Shown piece after piece: positions 51,944 to 60,495 of a stretch of 64,000 bases of DNA. Where the stretch lies: assembly GCF_002608075.1 (NCBI RefSeq), contig NZ_LAHA01000033.1, forward strand, positions 1-64,000, written 5' to 3'. A program made the translations under genes and the position numbers. The notes under the pieces are model-generated. The model was not told the DNA's origin. It did not search any database and saw only the letters and a list, made by a program, of their open reading frames with translations. How positions within the stretch are numbered: the stretch's first letter is position 1; each line of letters starts with the position of its first letter. Source of the stretch: Nostoc linckia z4. GTDB taxonomy: Bacteria > Cyanobacteriota > Cyanobacteriia > Cyanobacteriales > Nostocaceae.

Positions 51944-52798
51944 ATGGTCAATCCGACAGCAACATTGCTAATTTCGTGCCCCGATCAACGGGGATTAGTG
52001 GCTAAATTTGCGAATTTTATTTATTCTAATGGTGGTAATATTATCCATGCAGATCAACACACAGATTTTGCTGCTGGGTTATTCCTCACGCGCATTGAAT
52101 GGCAGTTAGAAGGATTCAATTTACCGCGAGAGTTTATTGCACCGGCTTTTAATGCCATCGCTCAACCTTTAGACGCTAAATGGGAACTACATTTTTCTGA
52201 TACTATACCCCGGATTGCTATTTGGGTGAGCCGCCAAGACCATTGTTTATTCGATTTAATTTGGCGACAACGTGCCAAAGAATTTATTGCTGAAATTCCT
52301 TTAATTATCAGCAATCATTCTAACTTAAAGGTTGTAGCAGACCAATTTGGTATTGAGTACAAACATATTTCCATTACTAAAGAAAACAAACTCGAACAAG
52401 AAATTCAACAATTAGAATTACTCCGCAAATACAAAATAGATTTAGTTGTATTAGCGAAATATATGCAGATTGTCAGTGCGGATTTTATTAAACAATTTCC
52501 GCAAATAATTAATATTCATCACTCATTTTTACCAGCTTTTATCGGAGCAAATCCATATCACCGAGCTTTTGAACGGGGTGTAAAAATTATTGGTGCAACT
52601 GCTCATTATGCCACTGCTGATTTAGATGCGGGGCCAATTATTGAACAGGATGTAGTGCGAGTGAGTCACCGAGATACAGTTGAAGATTTGGTAAGAAAGG
52701 GCAAAGATTTAGAGCGAGTTGTCTTAGCAAGAGCAGTGCGATCGCACTTACAAAATCGTGTCTTAGTCTATGGTAATCGCACAGTAGTATTTGAGTGA
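51944..52798 (+). CDS. purU: Formyltetrahydrofolate deformylase
   Basis: A 284-residue PurU, which hydrolyses 10-formyl-THF to THF and formate. Residues 1-80 are an ACT domain (LLISCPDQRGLVAKFANFIY); the catalytic formyltransferase-like domain has IAIWVSRQDHCLFDLIW, then NIHHSFLPAFIGANPYHRAF and ATAHYATADLDAGPIIEQDV, with the N, H and D catalytic residues. Length is typical. Upstream is an AAAATCTAAAATCT repeat (51898-51939) abutting the ATG. A 20-bp palindrome follows the stop. Confidence 0.95.
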   Translation: MVNPTATLLISCPDQRGLVAKFANFIYSNGGNIIHADQHTDFAAGLFLTRIEWQLEGFNLPREFIAPAFNAIAQPLDAKWELHFSDTIPRIAIWVSRQDHCLFDLIWRQRAKEFIAEIPLIISNHSNLKVVADQFGIEYKHISITKENKLEQEIQQLELLRKYKIDLVVLAKYMQIVSADFIKQFPQIINIHHSFLPAFIGANPYHRAFERGVKIIGATAHYATADLDAGPIIEQDVVRVSHRDTVEDLVRKGKDLERVVLARAVRSHLQNRVLVYGNRTVVFE

Positions 52799-52814
52799 TT
52801 TTGCATTTGACTGG

Positions 52815-52834
52815 AGTTTAGACTAGTCTAAACT
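52815..52834 (+). repeat. Perfect 20-bp palindrome after purU
   Basis: AGTTTAGACTAGTCTAAACT is self-complementary and begins 16 bp after the purU stop. No T-run follows directly, so it is either a weak terminator or a protein-binding site. Confidence 0.6.
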
Positions 52835-52970
52835 TCAATTGAAAGAAATAAAAAAAACGCCCCAGGTGGACACTGTTGCTCCTGTTGCGACCTATGTGGC
52901 TGGTGTGGGTGGTTGAAATTGCATGACCTTTGTGTTCACGTAGCGTCTCGTAGAGAAGTTTGCCAGCTTG

Positions 52971-53094
52971 CTATAGAACTGATATTTGATTTCTGAAAAA
53001 ATTCAGTAGAACTCAAAGAAGCTTCTTGACTGTTGCCTATTGCCTATTGCCTCCTACGCTGTACGAGTTTAGAAATCAAACCGGATTCTTATAG
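52971..53094 (+). mobile_element. MITE-like element, TATAGCAATCC family, copy 6
   Basis: The left end CTATAGAACTGATATTTGAT pairs with the reverse complement of the right end CTATAAGAATCCGGTTTGAT. The interior contains GCCTATTGCCTATTGCC. A GCGTCTCGTAGAGAAG dispersed repeat touches its left side (52940-52960). Confidence 0.6.
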
Positions 53095-53264
53095 TGAGAA
53101 TTAACCAAGAAAGTCAGATATACTATTTATACACTGCTGAGAATACATTTCTCTGCAATTTTGAGTAATAGTTCGTGTATATCACCGAACATAAAAAGTG
53201 AAATGAATTACATGAGCATTTCCTTTAATATACTCGATAAAACAATCATGAGTGGGTTTGCATC

Positions 53265-53834
53265 ATGAAGAAAAGTAATATCGCGCTAACAACTTTATTA
53301 GCAGGATCAATATTCATTAATGCTGGCATGGCAAAAGCCAACACACAATCGGATAGACAAGAAATTATCCAGAGGATAAACTCGATGATCGAGGGCTGCA
53401 ACGCCAGGAATATCCAACAATGTTACGCTTACTGCTCAGAGAATTTCCAAGCCACTCAAGCAGATGGAACGACTATTAATTTAATAGAAGATATCCAAGG
53501 TATACAACGAAGTTTTCAAAAAGCTAGTTACTATCAACTCCGTGAAGAAGTGATTCGTGTTAGTGTTGATGGAAATAGTGCAGGAGTTATAGGTTTACAA
53601 TACGCTGATTCCATTATTGGCAATAGACGTATACACCGCCAGATTCCATACGAAGATGTATGGAAAAGAACTCATAATGGTTGGCTATTAGTATATAGAA
53701 GATGGTATGAAGGAAGTTCTAATGAGGTTGCTATAGGGCAATCACCTACTCAAGCAGCACCATTACCACCTTCCACTAGCATAAATGAGCAATTTAATTT
53801 CATATGGCAAATGCCTAGATTTTGGAATCCTTAA
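53265..53834 (+). CDS. Secreted NTF2-like hypothetical protein
   Basis: A 189-residue protein with a signal peptide (IALTTLLAGSIFINAGMAKA). The mature part has an SnoaL/NTF2-like pattern (DRQEIIQRINSMIEGCNARN followed by FQATQADGTTI, then VWKRTHNGWLLVYRRWYEGS, the typical closing strand). Four cysteines cluster near 47-58. Function unknown; probably periplasmic. It stands alone with long spacers on both sides. Confidence 0.7.
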   Translation: MKKSNIALTTLLAGSIFINAGMAKANTQSDRQEIIQRINSMIEGCNARNIQQCYAYCSENFQATQADGTTINLIEDIQGIQRSFQKASYYQLREEVIRVSVDGNSAGVIGLQYADSIIGNRRIHRQIPYEDVWKRTHNGWLLVYRRWYEGSSNEVAIGQSPTQAAPLPPSTSINEQFNFIWQMPRFWNP

Positions 53835-53917
53835 AACCAAAACAAAAATCTCTAAAAATTGTGGCATTATTTGGAGATTTTTATTGAAGAAGAATACAGA
53901 ATACACAATTCAGATTC

Positions 53918-54110
53918 AATCAGTGGGGGATTCAGACCCGCCACTGATTGTTCGCGTAGCGTCTCCCCTTGGGAGAAGACCACCAAATCGTAGATTTGGT
54001 GGGGGTCTTAAACCCGATTATTTAAGAGTTCTCGTACATTCAAGGCTTTAAAACCCCTATGTCTACACGTAGCATATTTGGAGTCGGTGTTTAAATCCCC
54101 AACTCCAAAT
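53918..54110. repeat. Cluster of hairpins, dispersed-repeat block
   Basis: Four perfect or near-perfect stems follow one another: AATCAGTGG / CCACTGATT (53918-53949); TCTCCC / GGGAGA (53962-53976); CCACCAAATC-gta-GATTTGGTGG (53980-54002); and ATTTGGAGT / ACTCCAAAT further right, near 54077-54110. The GCGTAGCGTCTCC part belongs to the dispersed repeats seen at 712 and 52940. It could be a composite MITE or a source of structured RNA; a frame at 53785-54051 across it is not credible. Confidence 0.6.
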
Positions 54111-54241
54111 GTCTTTAATTTTGAATTTTGACTTGTTAATTTCCCCTGCCTCTCCGTCCCCAATCCGAAAGCGGAACTGTAGTGTGTGGTGGAGATGACG
54201 CATAATGAAGAAAGATTAAGCAGATTCTCAGAAAACCATCA

Positions 54242-54925
54242 ATGAGACAGACTAGCCTAAATTTAGTTGCAATATCTATCTTTCTCATGACACTATCGGC
54301 ACTGTTGGGGCCATTCTTCAACTTATCGCCAACAGTACCAGCGCTTGCCACCTTTGCCATTTTGGGAATAGCGACTTTTGACAGCTTTAGCTTACAAGGT
54401 AAGGGCGGTAGTATCTTTTTAGATTGGGTTGCTGGTTTTAAGAGCGAACACCGCGATCGCATTATCCACCACGAAGCAGGACATTTCTTAGTTGCCCACC
54501 TGTTGGGTATTCCTGTTACTGGCTACACCCTCAGTGCTTGGGAAGCCTGGAAGCAAGGGCAAGGTGGACAAGGCGGCGTGACCTTTGATGATAGTGAATT
54601 AGCATCTCAACTAGAAGTAGGTAAAATCACTGCCCAGATGCTAGACCGCTACTGCACTGTTTGGATGGCGGGTATTGCTGCGGAAACCTTAGTTTTTAAT
54701 AATGCTGAGGGTGGAACTGATGATAAAAATAAGTTGATACAAGTATTGACAATTTTAGGTTTTTCTGAATCAGTTTATCAACAAAAAATCCGGTTTCATG
54801 CCCTACAAGCAAAAACTCTACTACAAGAAAATTGGTCTAATTATGAAGCTTTAGTTAATGCCATGCGACAACGCAGTTCTGTAGAAGATTGTCGGGAAAA
54901 GTTGGAAGTGGGGCATGGGGAATAG
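54242..54925 (+). CDS. Orphan FtsH-type (M41) membrane zinc protease domain
   Basis: A 227-residue protein with two N-terminal membrane helices (residues 6-24 and 28-46, LVAISIFLMTLSALLGPFF then ALATFAILGIATF) followed by an M41-like domain: the zinc motif HHEAGHFLVAHLLGIPVTGY near 78, and GGTDDKNKLIQVL near 160 with the third-ligand Asp. The AAA ATPase module of FtsH is absent, so it is either ATP independent or works with a partner. Such short proteins are known in cyanobacteria and related to plastid homologs. The C-terminal residues and stop come from GGGGCATGGGGAATAG-type repeat DNA. Confidence 0.85.
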   Translation: MRQTSLNLVAISIFLMTLSALLGPFFNLSPTVPALATFAILGIATFDSFSLQGKGGSIFLDWVAGFKSEHRDRIIHHEAGHFLVAHLLGIPVTGYTLSAWEAWKQGQGGQGGVTFDDSELASQLEVGKITAQMLDRYCTVWMAGIAAETLVFNNAEGGTDDKNKLIQVLTILGFSESVYQQKIRFHALQAKTLLQENWSNYEALVNAMRQRSSVEDCREKLEVGHGE

Positions 54926-55019
54926 GGTATGGGGAGATGGGGGGATGGGGAGATGGGGAGATGGGGGGGACAAGGGGGACAAATTCCTCTGTCAACAGTC
55001 AACAGTCAACAGTCAACAG
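54910..55019. repeat. GGGGAGAT/TGTTGAC tandem repeats
   Basis: GGGGAGAT-like units at 54910-54979 and about four GTCAACA units at 54991-55019 lie between the protease gene and the convergent GGDEF gene. They extend into the 3' end of the protease gene. Confidence 0.85.
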
Positions 55020-55041
55020 CAACACCCCTAATTCCCAACTT

Positions 55042-56067
55042 TTACGAAGAAACAACGTTCAAATGGGGAATATGAGATAAATACTTAGAGGCGATAACCC
55101 GATTGCGTCCAGTAGTTTTTGCTTGTAGTAGGCATTGATCGGCACGATTGAGCAGACTTTCTCCTTGGTCGTCGTCTTCAGCTTCTAAGGAGGCTGTGCC
55201 TAAACTAATGGTGATGTTAATTGTCAGTTTATTATTGATGGCAAATGGTTCGTCGCTGACTATGCGATTGAGACGACGGGCTACAATTAATGCTTCGTCG
55301 CCAGTGGTGTTTGCTAGAAGAATTACAAATTCTTCACCACCGTAGCGAAATGCGGTGTCTTGAAAACGCAGGTTGTGTCGTAGACGCTGACATAATAGCT
55401 GCAAAAGGCGATCGCCAACTAAATGTCCGTAAGTGTCGTTAACTTTTTTGAAGTGATCTATATCTAAAATAATCAAACTCAGGGAAGTTTTCTGAGTTCT
55501 AGCTTTTTTAATTTGCCTGGGTAAATCCCATTCTAAAGCACGGCGATTATTTAATTCTGTTAATGAATCAGCTAAGGCGATGGCTGATAATAAATCATTT
55601 GTCCGAATCAAATCTCGGTATTTTTGCGCTTTCCGCAAGCCAACGGTTAATTGAGCCAGTATTAACCCATGATTGGCGGTCAATTCTGCCAAGTTTTCCT
55701 CAGTTTGTTCGTCAATCAGATGCCAGATATAAGCATCAGCTCCTTGCTTTAACATTGCAGTAGTCATTTCTAATTCCCTGTGCCAACCGTATTTTTTTCT
55801 CTCATCGATCTGTTGGCGACGGTCTTCACAGAAAATACAGTAAATCCATGATAGTTTTGTCTGGTCTTTCAACCAACTGCACAATTTCATACTGCCATCT
55901 AAGCTACCCTGTACAAATATGATGTCAGGGGGTGTCATTTGAATGTAGGACACCGCCTGATTTAGATTATCGATAACTTTTACATTAAAGGCGATCGCAT
56001 AACGTATCCGATCTGGAAGTGTGTTGCAGAAATTATTATTTCCAAAAACCAAAATGGAAATATTCAT
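55042..56067 (-). CDS. Diguanylate cyclase with degenerate receiver-like N-terminus
   Basis: A 341-residue protein. The GGDEF domain spans about 165-330 with FRYGGEEFVILLA (active GGEEF), LIILDIDHFKKVNDTYGHLV and GDRLL. The N-terminal 150 residues have the alternating beta/alpha pattern of a receiver (ISILVFGN, then PPDIIFVQGSLDG), but the phosphorylation Asp is replaced (FVQGS), so it is a pseudo-receiver. It should make c-di-GMP, with output separate from the REC-GGDEF-EAL protein at 38 kb. The ATG at 56067 begins MNISILVFGN. Upstream is a long non-coding region. Confidence 0.9.
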   Translation of the reverse strand: MNISILVFGNNNFCNTLPDRIRYAIAFNVKVIDNLNQAVSYIQMTPPDIIFVQGSLDGSMKLCSWLKDQTKLSWIYCIFCEDRRQQIDERKKYGWHRELEMTTAMLKQGADAYIWHLIDEQTEENLAELTANHGLILAQLTVGLRKAQKYRDLIRTNDLLSAIALADSLTELNNRRALEWDLPRQIKKARTQKTSLSLIILDIDHFKKVNDTYGHLVGDRLLQLLCQRLRHNLRFQDTAFRYGGEEFVILLANTTGDEALIVARRLNRIVSDEPFAINNKLTINITISLGTASLEAEDDDQGESLLNRADQCLLQAKTTGRNRVIASKYLSHIPHLNVVSS

Positions 56068-56703
56068 TGCTTTTTTACAGTATTTAAATTTTCAGAAGAC
56101 AGATTAAATTAAAATTTGTTGTTCTTGTCGTTTAATAATAAATTGACCGGATCGGACAACAATAAAAATTCCAAAACTTCAATTAATTAAGAAGTGACAA
56201 TAGTTTGTAACCCATAACTCGAACTCAGGTAATTTGGTTTTGAATTTGAGCTTTTTATTTTTTAAGTAGCCTTTCGGCTCACTTATGTTTCTTGTTATAT
56301 GTGTTTTTAACGCTAAATTTAAAAAACACCTTCAATTTTAATATCCTCTTAACACTGTATATTTATTAGTACGATTGCTGAAATTTAAATTTATAATAAC
56401 TAATTTCTACTTTACATAATGTTTTTAAAACAGTAAAAATACTGAATATTTTATAATCTCTTATCAAGCTTCGGTATAGTTTCTTGGATTGTATTTACCT
56501 GAGGTAATTACGAAAATCAAGATTTTAAATCATTCTCAATTTTCCCAGCAAAATTGCTGAAATTACCAAAAATAAAATTTTTATTAAATTTTAAATTTAA
56601 CCGTAAAAACCACATTCTCATAAATATCAAAAAGACTAAATAACTTTAATCAATAGACATTTATACCTTTGTTTTAAGTCACTCTTGAAGAGAGACTTCT
56701 TTA

Positions 56704-56814
56704 GGGAACTCTAAAAATAAATAACACCACATGCTAGTTGACAGTTCACAGTCAACTGTCAACTGTCAACTATATAACAGTCTTCTATGGAATATTTTCT
56801 TACTAGAAAGTTCC
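56704..56814. repeat. Palindromic dispersed element with GGGAACT ends
   Basis: The left end GGGAACTCTAAAAATAAATA and the reverse complement of the right end GGAACTTTCTAGTAAGAAAA resemble each other and the repeats at 13264 and 57329. The centre has AGTCAACTGTCAACTGTCAAC tandem units. Confidence 0.5.
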
Positions 56815-57328
56815 TTAATTTGTCAGTTTCATCGACGGATTAGGATGTGAAATGTGTTTTAAATTATTGACTTTTACACCATCTGAGTTTTTCTTTTAAA
56901 GATTAGCCTTACATCAGCATGAAAAAAATTTCACTGTAAAACTACCTCCCGTAGAAGAAAATTTTGCAGATACTGATGTACCCTAAAATTACTGAGTTCA
57001 TTACTAGGGCAAAAAATTCACTATCTCAGTGGTATTAGTCGTAGAAAAAATTCTTCTACTTAGGTTTTTTCGTCTTGCTTTACTGGATTTACATTTTTAT
57101 TTGGAAAAATACTATCGATGTACAAAAAATTAAATAAAAAACGCTATGTCAAAATGTACCCCTATTACGGGGAAATTAATTCAACTCGGTTCTTTTAGTA
57201 AGTAGAATTGCGAGAAAAAGATTTTGTCAGTGTAGCCTAAAATATTAAAATGTCAAGTTTTGTAACAAGTGAGAATGGGATTTAGTACCCTTCAACAGAA
57301 TCACCAGTAGCAAGAATTACCTGCTTTA

Positions 57329-57372
57329 GGGGTTTCCAAGTAAAAAAATATTCTATTATTGTTGACGGTTGA
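57329..57372 (+). repeat. Dispersed repeat GGGACTTCCAAGTAAAAAAT, copy 2
   Basis: GGGGTTTCCAAGTAAAAAAA-TATT followed by TTGTTGACGGTTGACCGTTG matches the block at 13264-13304. Confidence 0.5.
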
Positions 57373-57780
57373 CCGTTGAGTGTTAACTGTATTTTCTGCA
57401 CATCCATTAAAAGCAATATTTGATACTTTCAGTTTTAGTGCTATTTTTTACCTTCATATGGGGTTTTTAAATTATTTCTTAAGAATTGGGATCGGACAGC
57501 GGTTAGAGTACCAAAATCAAGCAAGCTACTTGAGTGTTAATTGATAGCTAATAACTCGTAATAAAAGCTGGCAACGGCTATATCTCCTTGAATGGCAGCA
57601 ACATAAAACAAAATGCAAGAATATATAAAGCTGCTTATGGAAATACACTTAATACCAAAGCAAAAGTCAAAAGGCAGATAATAGTTAACTGTTGACTGTT
57701 CACAGTTGACTGTTAACTGTTCACCGTCATCAATCAACTATCATCAATCAACCTTCATTAGTCAAAAGTTAAAAACTCCC

Positions 57781-60447
57781 ATGTCTTCAAATCCCCAACA
57801 CTTCAGCGGTAACGAAATTCGCAAAACATTTCTAGACTTCTATGCTGGGCGCGGTCACCAAGTTCTGCCAAGTGCCTCCCTCGTGCCAGAAGACCCAACC
57901 GTGCTGCTGACGATCGCGGGGATGCTACCATTTAAGCCGATATTCCTGGGACAGCGCACACCAGAATTTAAGCGGGCTACCACTTCCCAAAAGTGTATCC
58001 GCACCAACGACATTGAAAACGTCGGACGTACTAAACGCCATCACACGTTCTTTGAAATGCTGGGTAATTTCAGCTTTGGTGATTATTTTAAAGAACAAGC
58101 GATCGCTTGGGGTTGGGAAATTTCGACAAAAGTCTTTGGCTTATCTCCAAAAAACCTGGTAGTAAGCGTTTTTCAAGATGATGATGAAGCCTTTGCTATT
58201 TGGCGGGATCAAATTGGTGTGCCAGAAGCGAGAATTAAACGCTTGGGCGAAGATGATAACTTTTGGGCATCCGGCCCCACCGGCCCTTGCGGCCCTTGTT
58301 CCGAGATTTATTACGACTTCCACCCAGAACGCGGCGACGAAAATATAGATTTAGAAGACGATACCCGGTTTATCGAGTTTTATAACCTCGTGTTCATGCA
58401 ATATAACCGGGATGCTTCTGGGAATTTAACGCCACTGCAAAACAAGAACATCGACACCGGCATGGGTTTGGAAAGAATAGCGCAAATTCTCCAAAACGTG
58501 CCGAATAATTACGAAACTGACCTGATTTTCCCAATTATCCAAACAGCAGGTCAAATTGCTGGCATTGACTACCACAGCAGCGATGAAAAAACCAAAGTTT
58601 CCCTAAAAGTGATTGGGGATCACGTGCGTTCCGTTGTCCACATGATTGCTGATGAAATCCGCGCCTCCAACGTCGGACGGGGTTACGTGTTGCGGCGATT
58701 AATTCGGCGTGTGGTGCGTCATGGGCGATTGATTGGGATTGATGGGGAATTTACTACCCAAGTTGCCGAAACTGCGATCGCTCTTTCAGAATCAGCTTAC
58801 CCCAACGTGCGCCAACGAGAAGCAGCAATTAAAGCTGAGTTACAACGGGAAGAATCTAATTTCTTGAGAACTTTGGATAGAGGGGAAAAGCTTTTAGAAG
58901 AAATCATCCAAGAAGTAAAACAGCAAGGCAAAACCTCTATTAGTGGTGAAAGTGCCTTTACTTTATATGATACCTACGGCTTCCCCTTAGAACTCACCCA
59001 AGAAATTGCAGAAGAACAGGGATTAGAAGTTGATGTTGAGGGTTTCAATGCCGAAATGCAAAAGCAGGTGGAACGCGCCAAAGCAGCACACGAAACCATC
59101 GATTTAACAGTCCAAGGTTCCCTCGACAAATTAGCAGAACACATCCACGCCACCGAGTTCTTAGGCTACACCCAACCGACGACGACGGCGAAAGTCGAAG
59201 CGATTTTAGTAGAAGGCGTTTCCCAAGAAGCAGCAGAAGCCGGAACATCGGTACAAATTGTGCTTGACAAAACGCCATTTTATGCTGAATCTGGGGGACA
59301 AATTGGCGATCGCGGTTATATCTCCGGTGATGGTGTTTCGGCTTCGCTCAACACAGGCATCGTGATTCGTGTAGAAGATGTGAAGAAAGAATCTGATTTC
59401 TTCGTTCACTTCGGACGCATCGAACGGGGTACACTGCGTATCGGAGATGCTGTCACTGCCCAAATCGATGTAGCTTGTCGCCGTCGCGCCGAAGCTAACC
59501 ACACCGCAACGCACTTATTACAAGCAGCCTTGAAGAAAATTGTCGATGATGGCATCTCTCAAGCAGGTTCCCTGGTTTCCTTTGACAGATTGCGCTTTGA
59601 CTTCAACTGTCCCCGTGCCTTGACAGCAGAGGAAGTCCAACAAATTGAAGAACAGGTAAACACTTGGATTGCCCAGGCGCACACCGCCAAAGTAGAGGTA
59701 TTACCTTTAGCCGAAGCCAAAGCTAGGGGGGCTGTTGCCATGTTTGGCGAAAAATACGGAGAAGAAGTGCGAGTAATCGACTTTAAGAGCGTATCAATGG
59801 AACTATGCGGTGGTACGCATGTAAGTAATACTGCTGAGATTGGCGTCTTTAAGATTATTTCTGAAGCGGGAGTTGCTTCTGGGGTGCGACGCATTGAAGC
59901 GGTTTCTGGGCCTGCCGTGTTGGATTATCTCAACGTCCGGGATAAAGTAGTTAAAGATTTGAGCGATCGCTTTAAAGTCAAACCCGAAGAATTACCAGAT
60001 AGAATTACAAGTCTGCAAACCGAACTGCGAACAGCAGAAAAACAGCTAGAATCTTTGAAAGGACAATTGGCGATCGCTAAATCCGACAGCTTGCTACAAA
60101 CAGCCGAAACTGTAGGCGATTTTAAAGTTATCGTCGCCCAATTAGAAGACGTAGACCCCGAATCATTGAAAACCGCAGCCGAACGCTTATTACAAAAAAT
60201 CGGTAACGGTGCGGTGGTACTGGGTTCTGTTCCCGAAGCTGGAAAAGTCAGTATAGTTGCGGCCTTTAGTCCAGAAGTTAACAAAAAAGGACTGCAAGCT
60301 GGTAAATTTGTGGGAGCGATCGCAAAAATCTGTGGTGGCGGCGGCGGTGGTAGACCAAACTTAGCCCAAGCCGGCGGTAGAGATGCGAGTAAGTTGCCAG
60401 AGGCGTTGGCACAGGCGCAAAGTGAGTTAAAATCCGCGTTGGGTTAA
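57781..60447 (+). CDS. alaS: Alanyl-tRNA synthetase
   Basis: About 888 residues from ATG 57781; the upstream in-frame extension to 57706 is repeat-derived and begins with a non-ATG codon. Aminoacylation domain at 1-450 (FLDFYAGRGHQVLPSASLVP, TTSQKCIRTNDIENVGRTKR), editing domain with HTATHLL near 573 and CGGTHV near 676 (zinc and proofreading residues), then a C-terminal coiled/DHHA1 domain ending GGGGGGRPNLAQAGG. It charges tRNA-Ala and edits Ser and Gly errors. Monocistronic; convergent with the NB-ARC gene, with a 35-bp gap that holds a hairpin. Confidence 0.97.
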   Translation: MSSNPQHFSGNEIRKTFLDFYAGRGHQVLPSASLVPEDPTVLLTIAGMLPFKPIFLGQRTPEFKRATTSQKCIRTNDIENVGRTKRHHTFFEMLGNFSFGDYFKEQAIAWGWEISTKVFGLSPKNLVVSVFQDDDEAFAIWRDQIGVPEARIKRLGEDDNFWASGPTGPCGPCSEIYYDFHPERGDENIDLEDDTRFIEFYNLVFMQYNRDASGNLTPLQNKNIDTGMGLERIAQILQNVPNNYETDLIFPIIQTAGQIAGIDYHSSDEKTKVSLKVIGDHVRSVVHMIADEIRASNVGRGYVLRRLIRRVVRHGRLIGIDGEFTTQVAETAIALSESAYPNVRQREAAIKAELQREESNFLRTLDRGEKLLEEIIQEVKQQGKTSISGESAFTLYDTYGFPLELTQEIAEEQGLEVDVEGFNAEMQKQVERAKAAHETIDLTVQGSLDKLAEHIHATEFLGYTQPTTTAKVEAILVEGVSQEAAEAGTSVQIVLDKTPFYAESGGQIGDRGYISGDGVSASLNTGIVIRVEDVKKESDFFVHFGRIERGTLRIGDAVTAQIDVACRRRAEANHTATHLLQAALKKIVDDGISQAGSLVSFDRLRFDFNCPRALTAEEVQQIEEQVNTWIAQAHTAKVEVLPLAEAKARGAVAMFGEKYGEEVRVIDFKSVSMELCGGTHVSNTAEIGVFKIISEAGVASGVRRIEAVSGPAVLDYLNVRDKVVKDLSDRFKVKPEELPDRITSLQTELRTAEKQLESLKGQLAIAKSDSLLQTAETVGDFKVIVAQLEDVDPESLKTAAERLLQKIGNGAVVLGSVPEAGKVSIVAAFSPEVNKKGLQAGKFVGAIAKICGGGGGGRPNLAQAGGRDASKLPEALAQAQSELKSALG

Positions 60448-60471
60448 CTTCCTGTAAAGTAGGCATTCGTA

Positions 60472-60495
60472 GAGACGGCGATTTATCGCGTCTCT
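60472..60495. terminator. Hairpin between alaS and NB-ARC genes
   Basis: AGAGACG-gCGA-TTTA-TCG-CGTCTCT forms a 10-bp stem with one bulge. It is a dispersed-repeat type hairpin. The NB-ARC gene's last codons (RQETR) and its stop lie in it. It could terminate transcription from both sides, though it lacks a clear T-run. Confidence 0.5.

Larger units (their letters stand above)
56068..57780. other. 1.7-kb gene-free region
   Basis: No gene is supported in this AT-rich stretch between the diguanylate cyclase and alaS. It holds a hairpin AAGTAGCCtttcGGCTCACTT near 56264-56284, the palindromic repeat element at 56704-56814, a second repeat at 57329-57372 and TGACTGTTCACAGTTGACTG-type repeats at 57690-57730 just before alaS. 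It should contain the promoters of both flanking genes and may host small RNAs. Confidence 0.5.
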
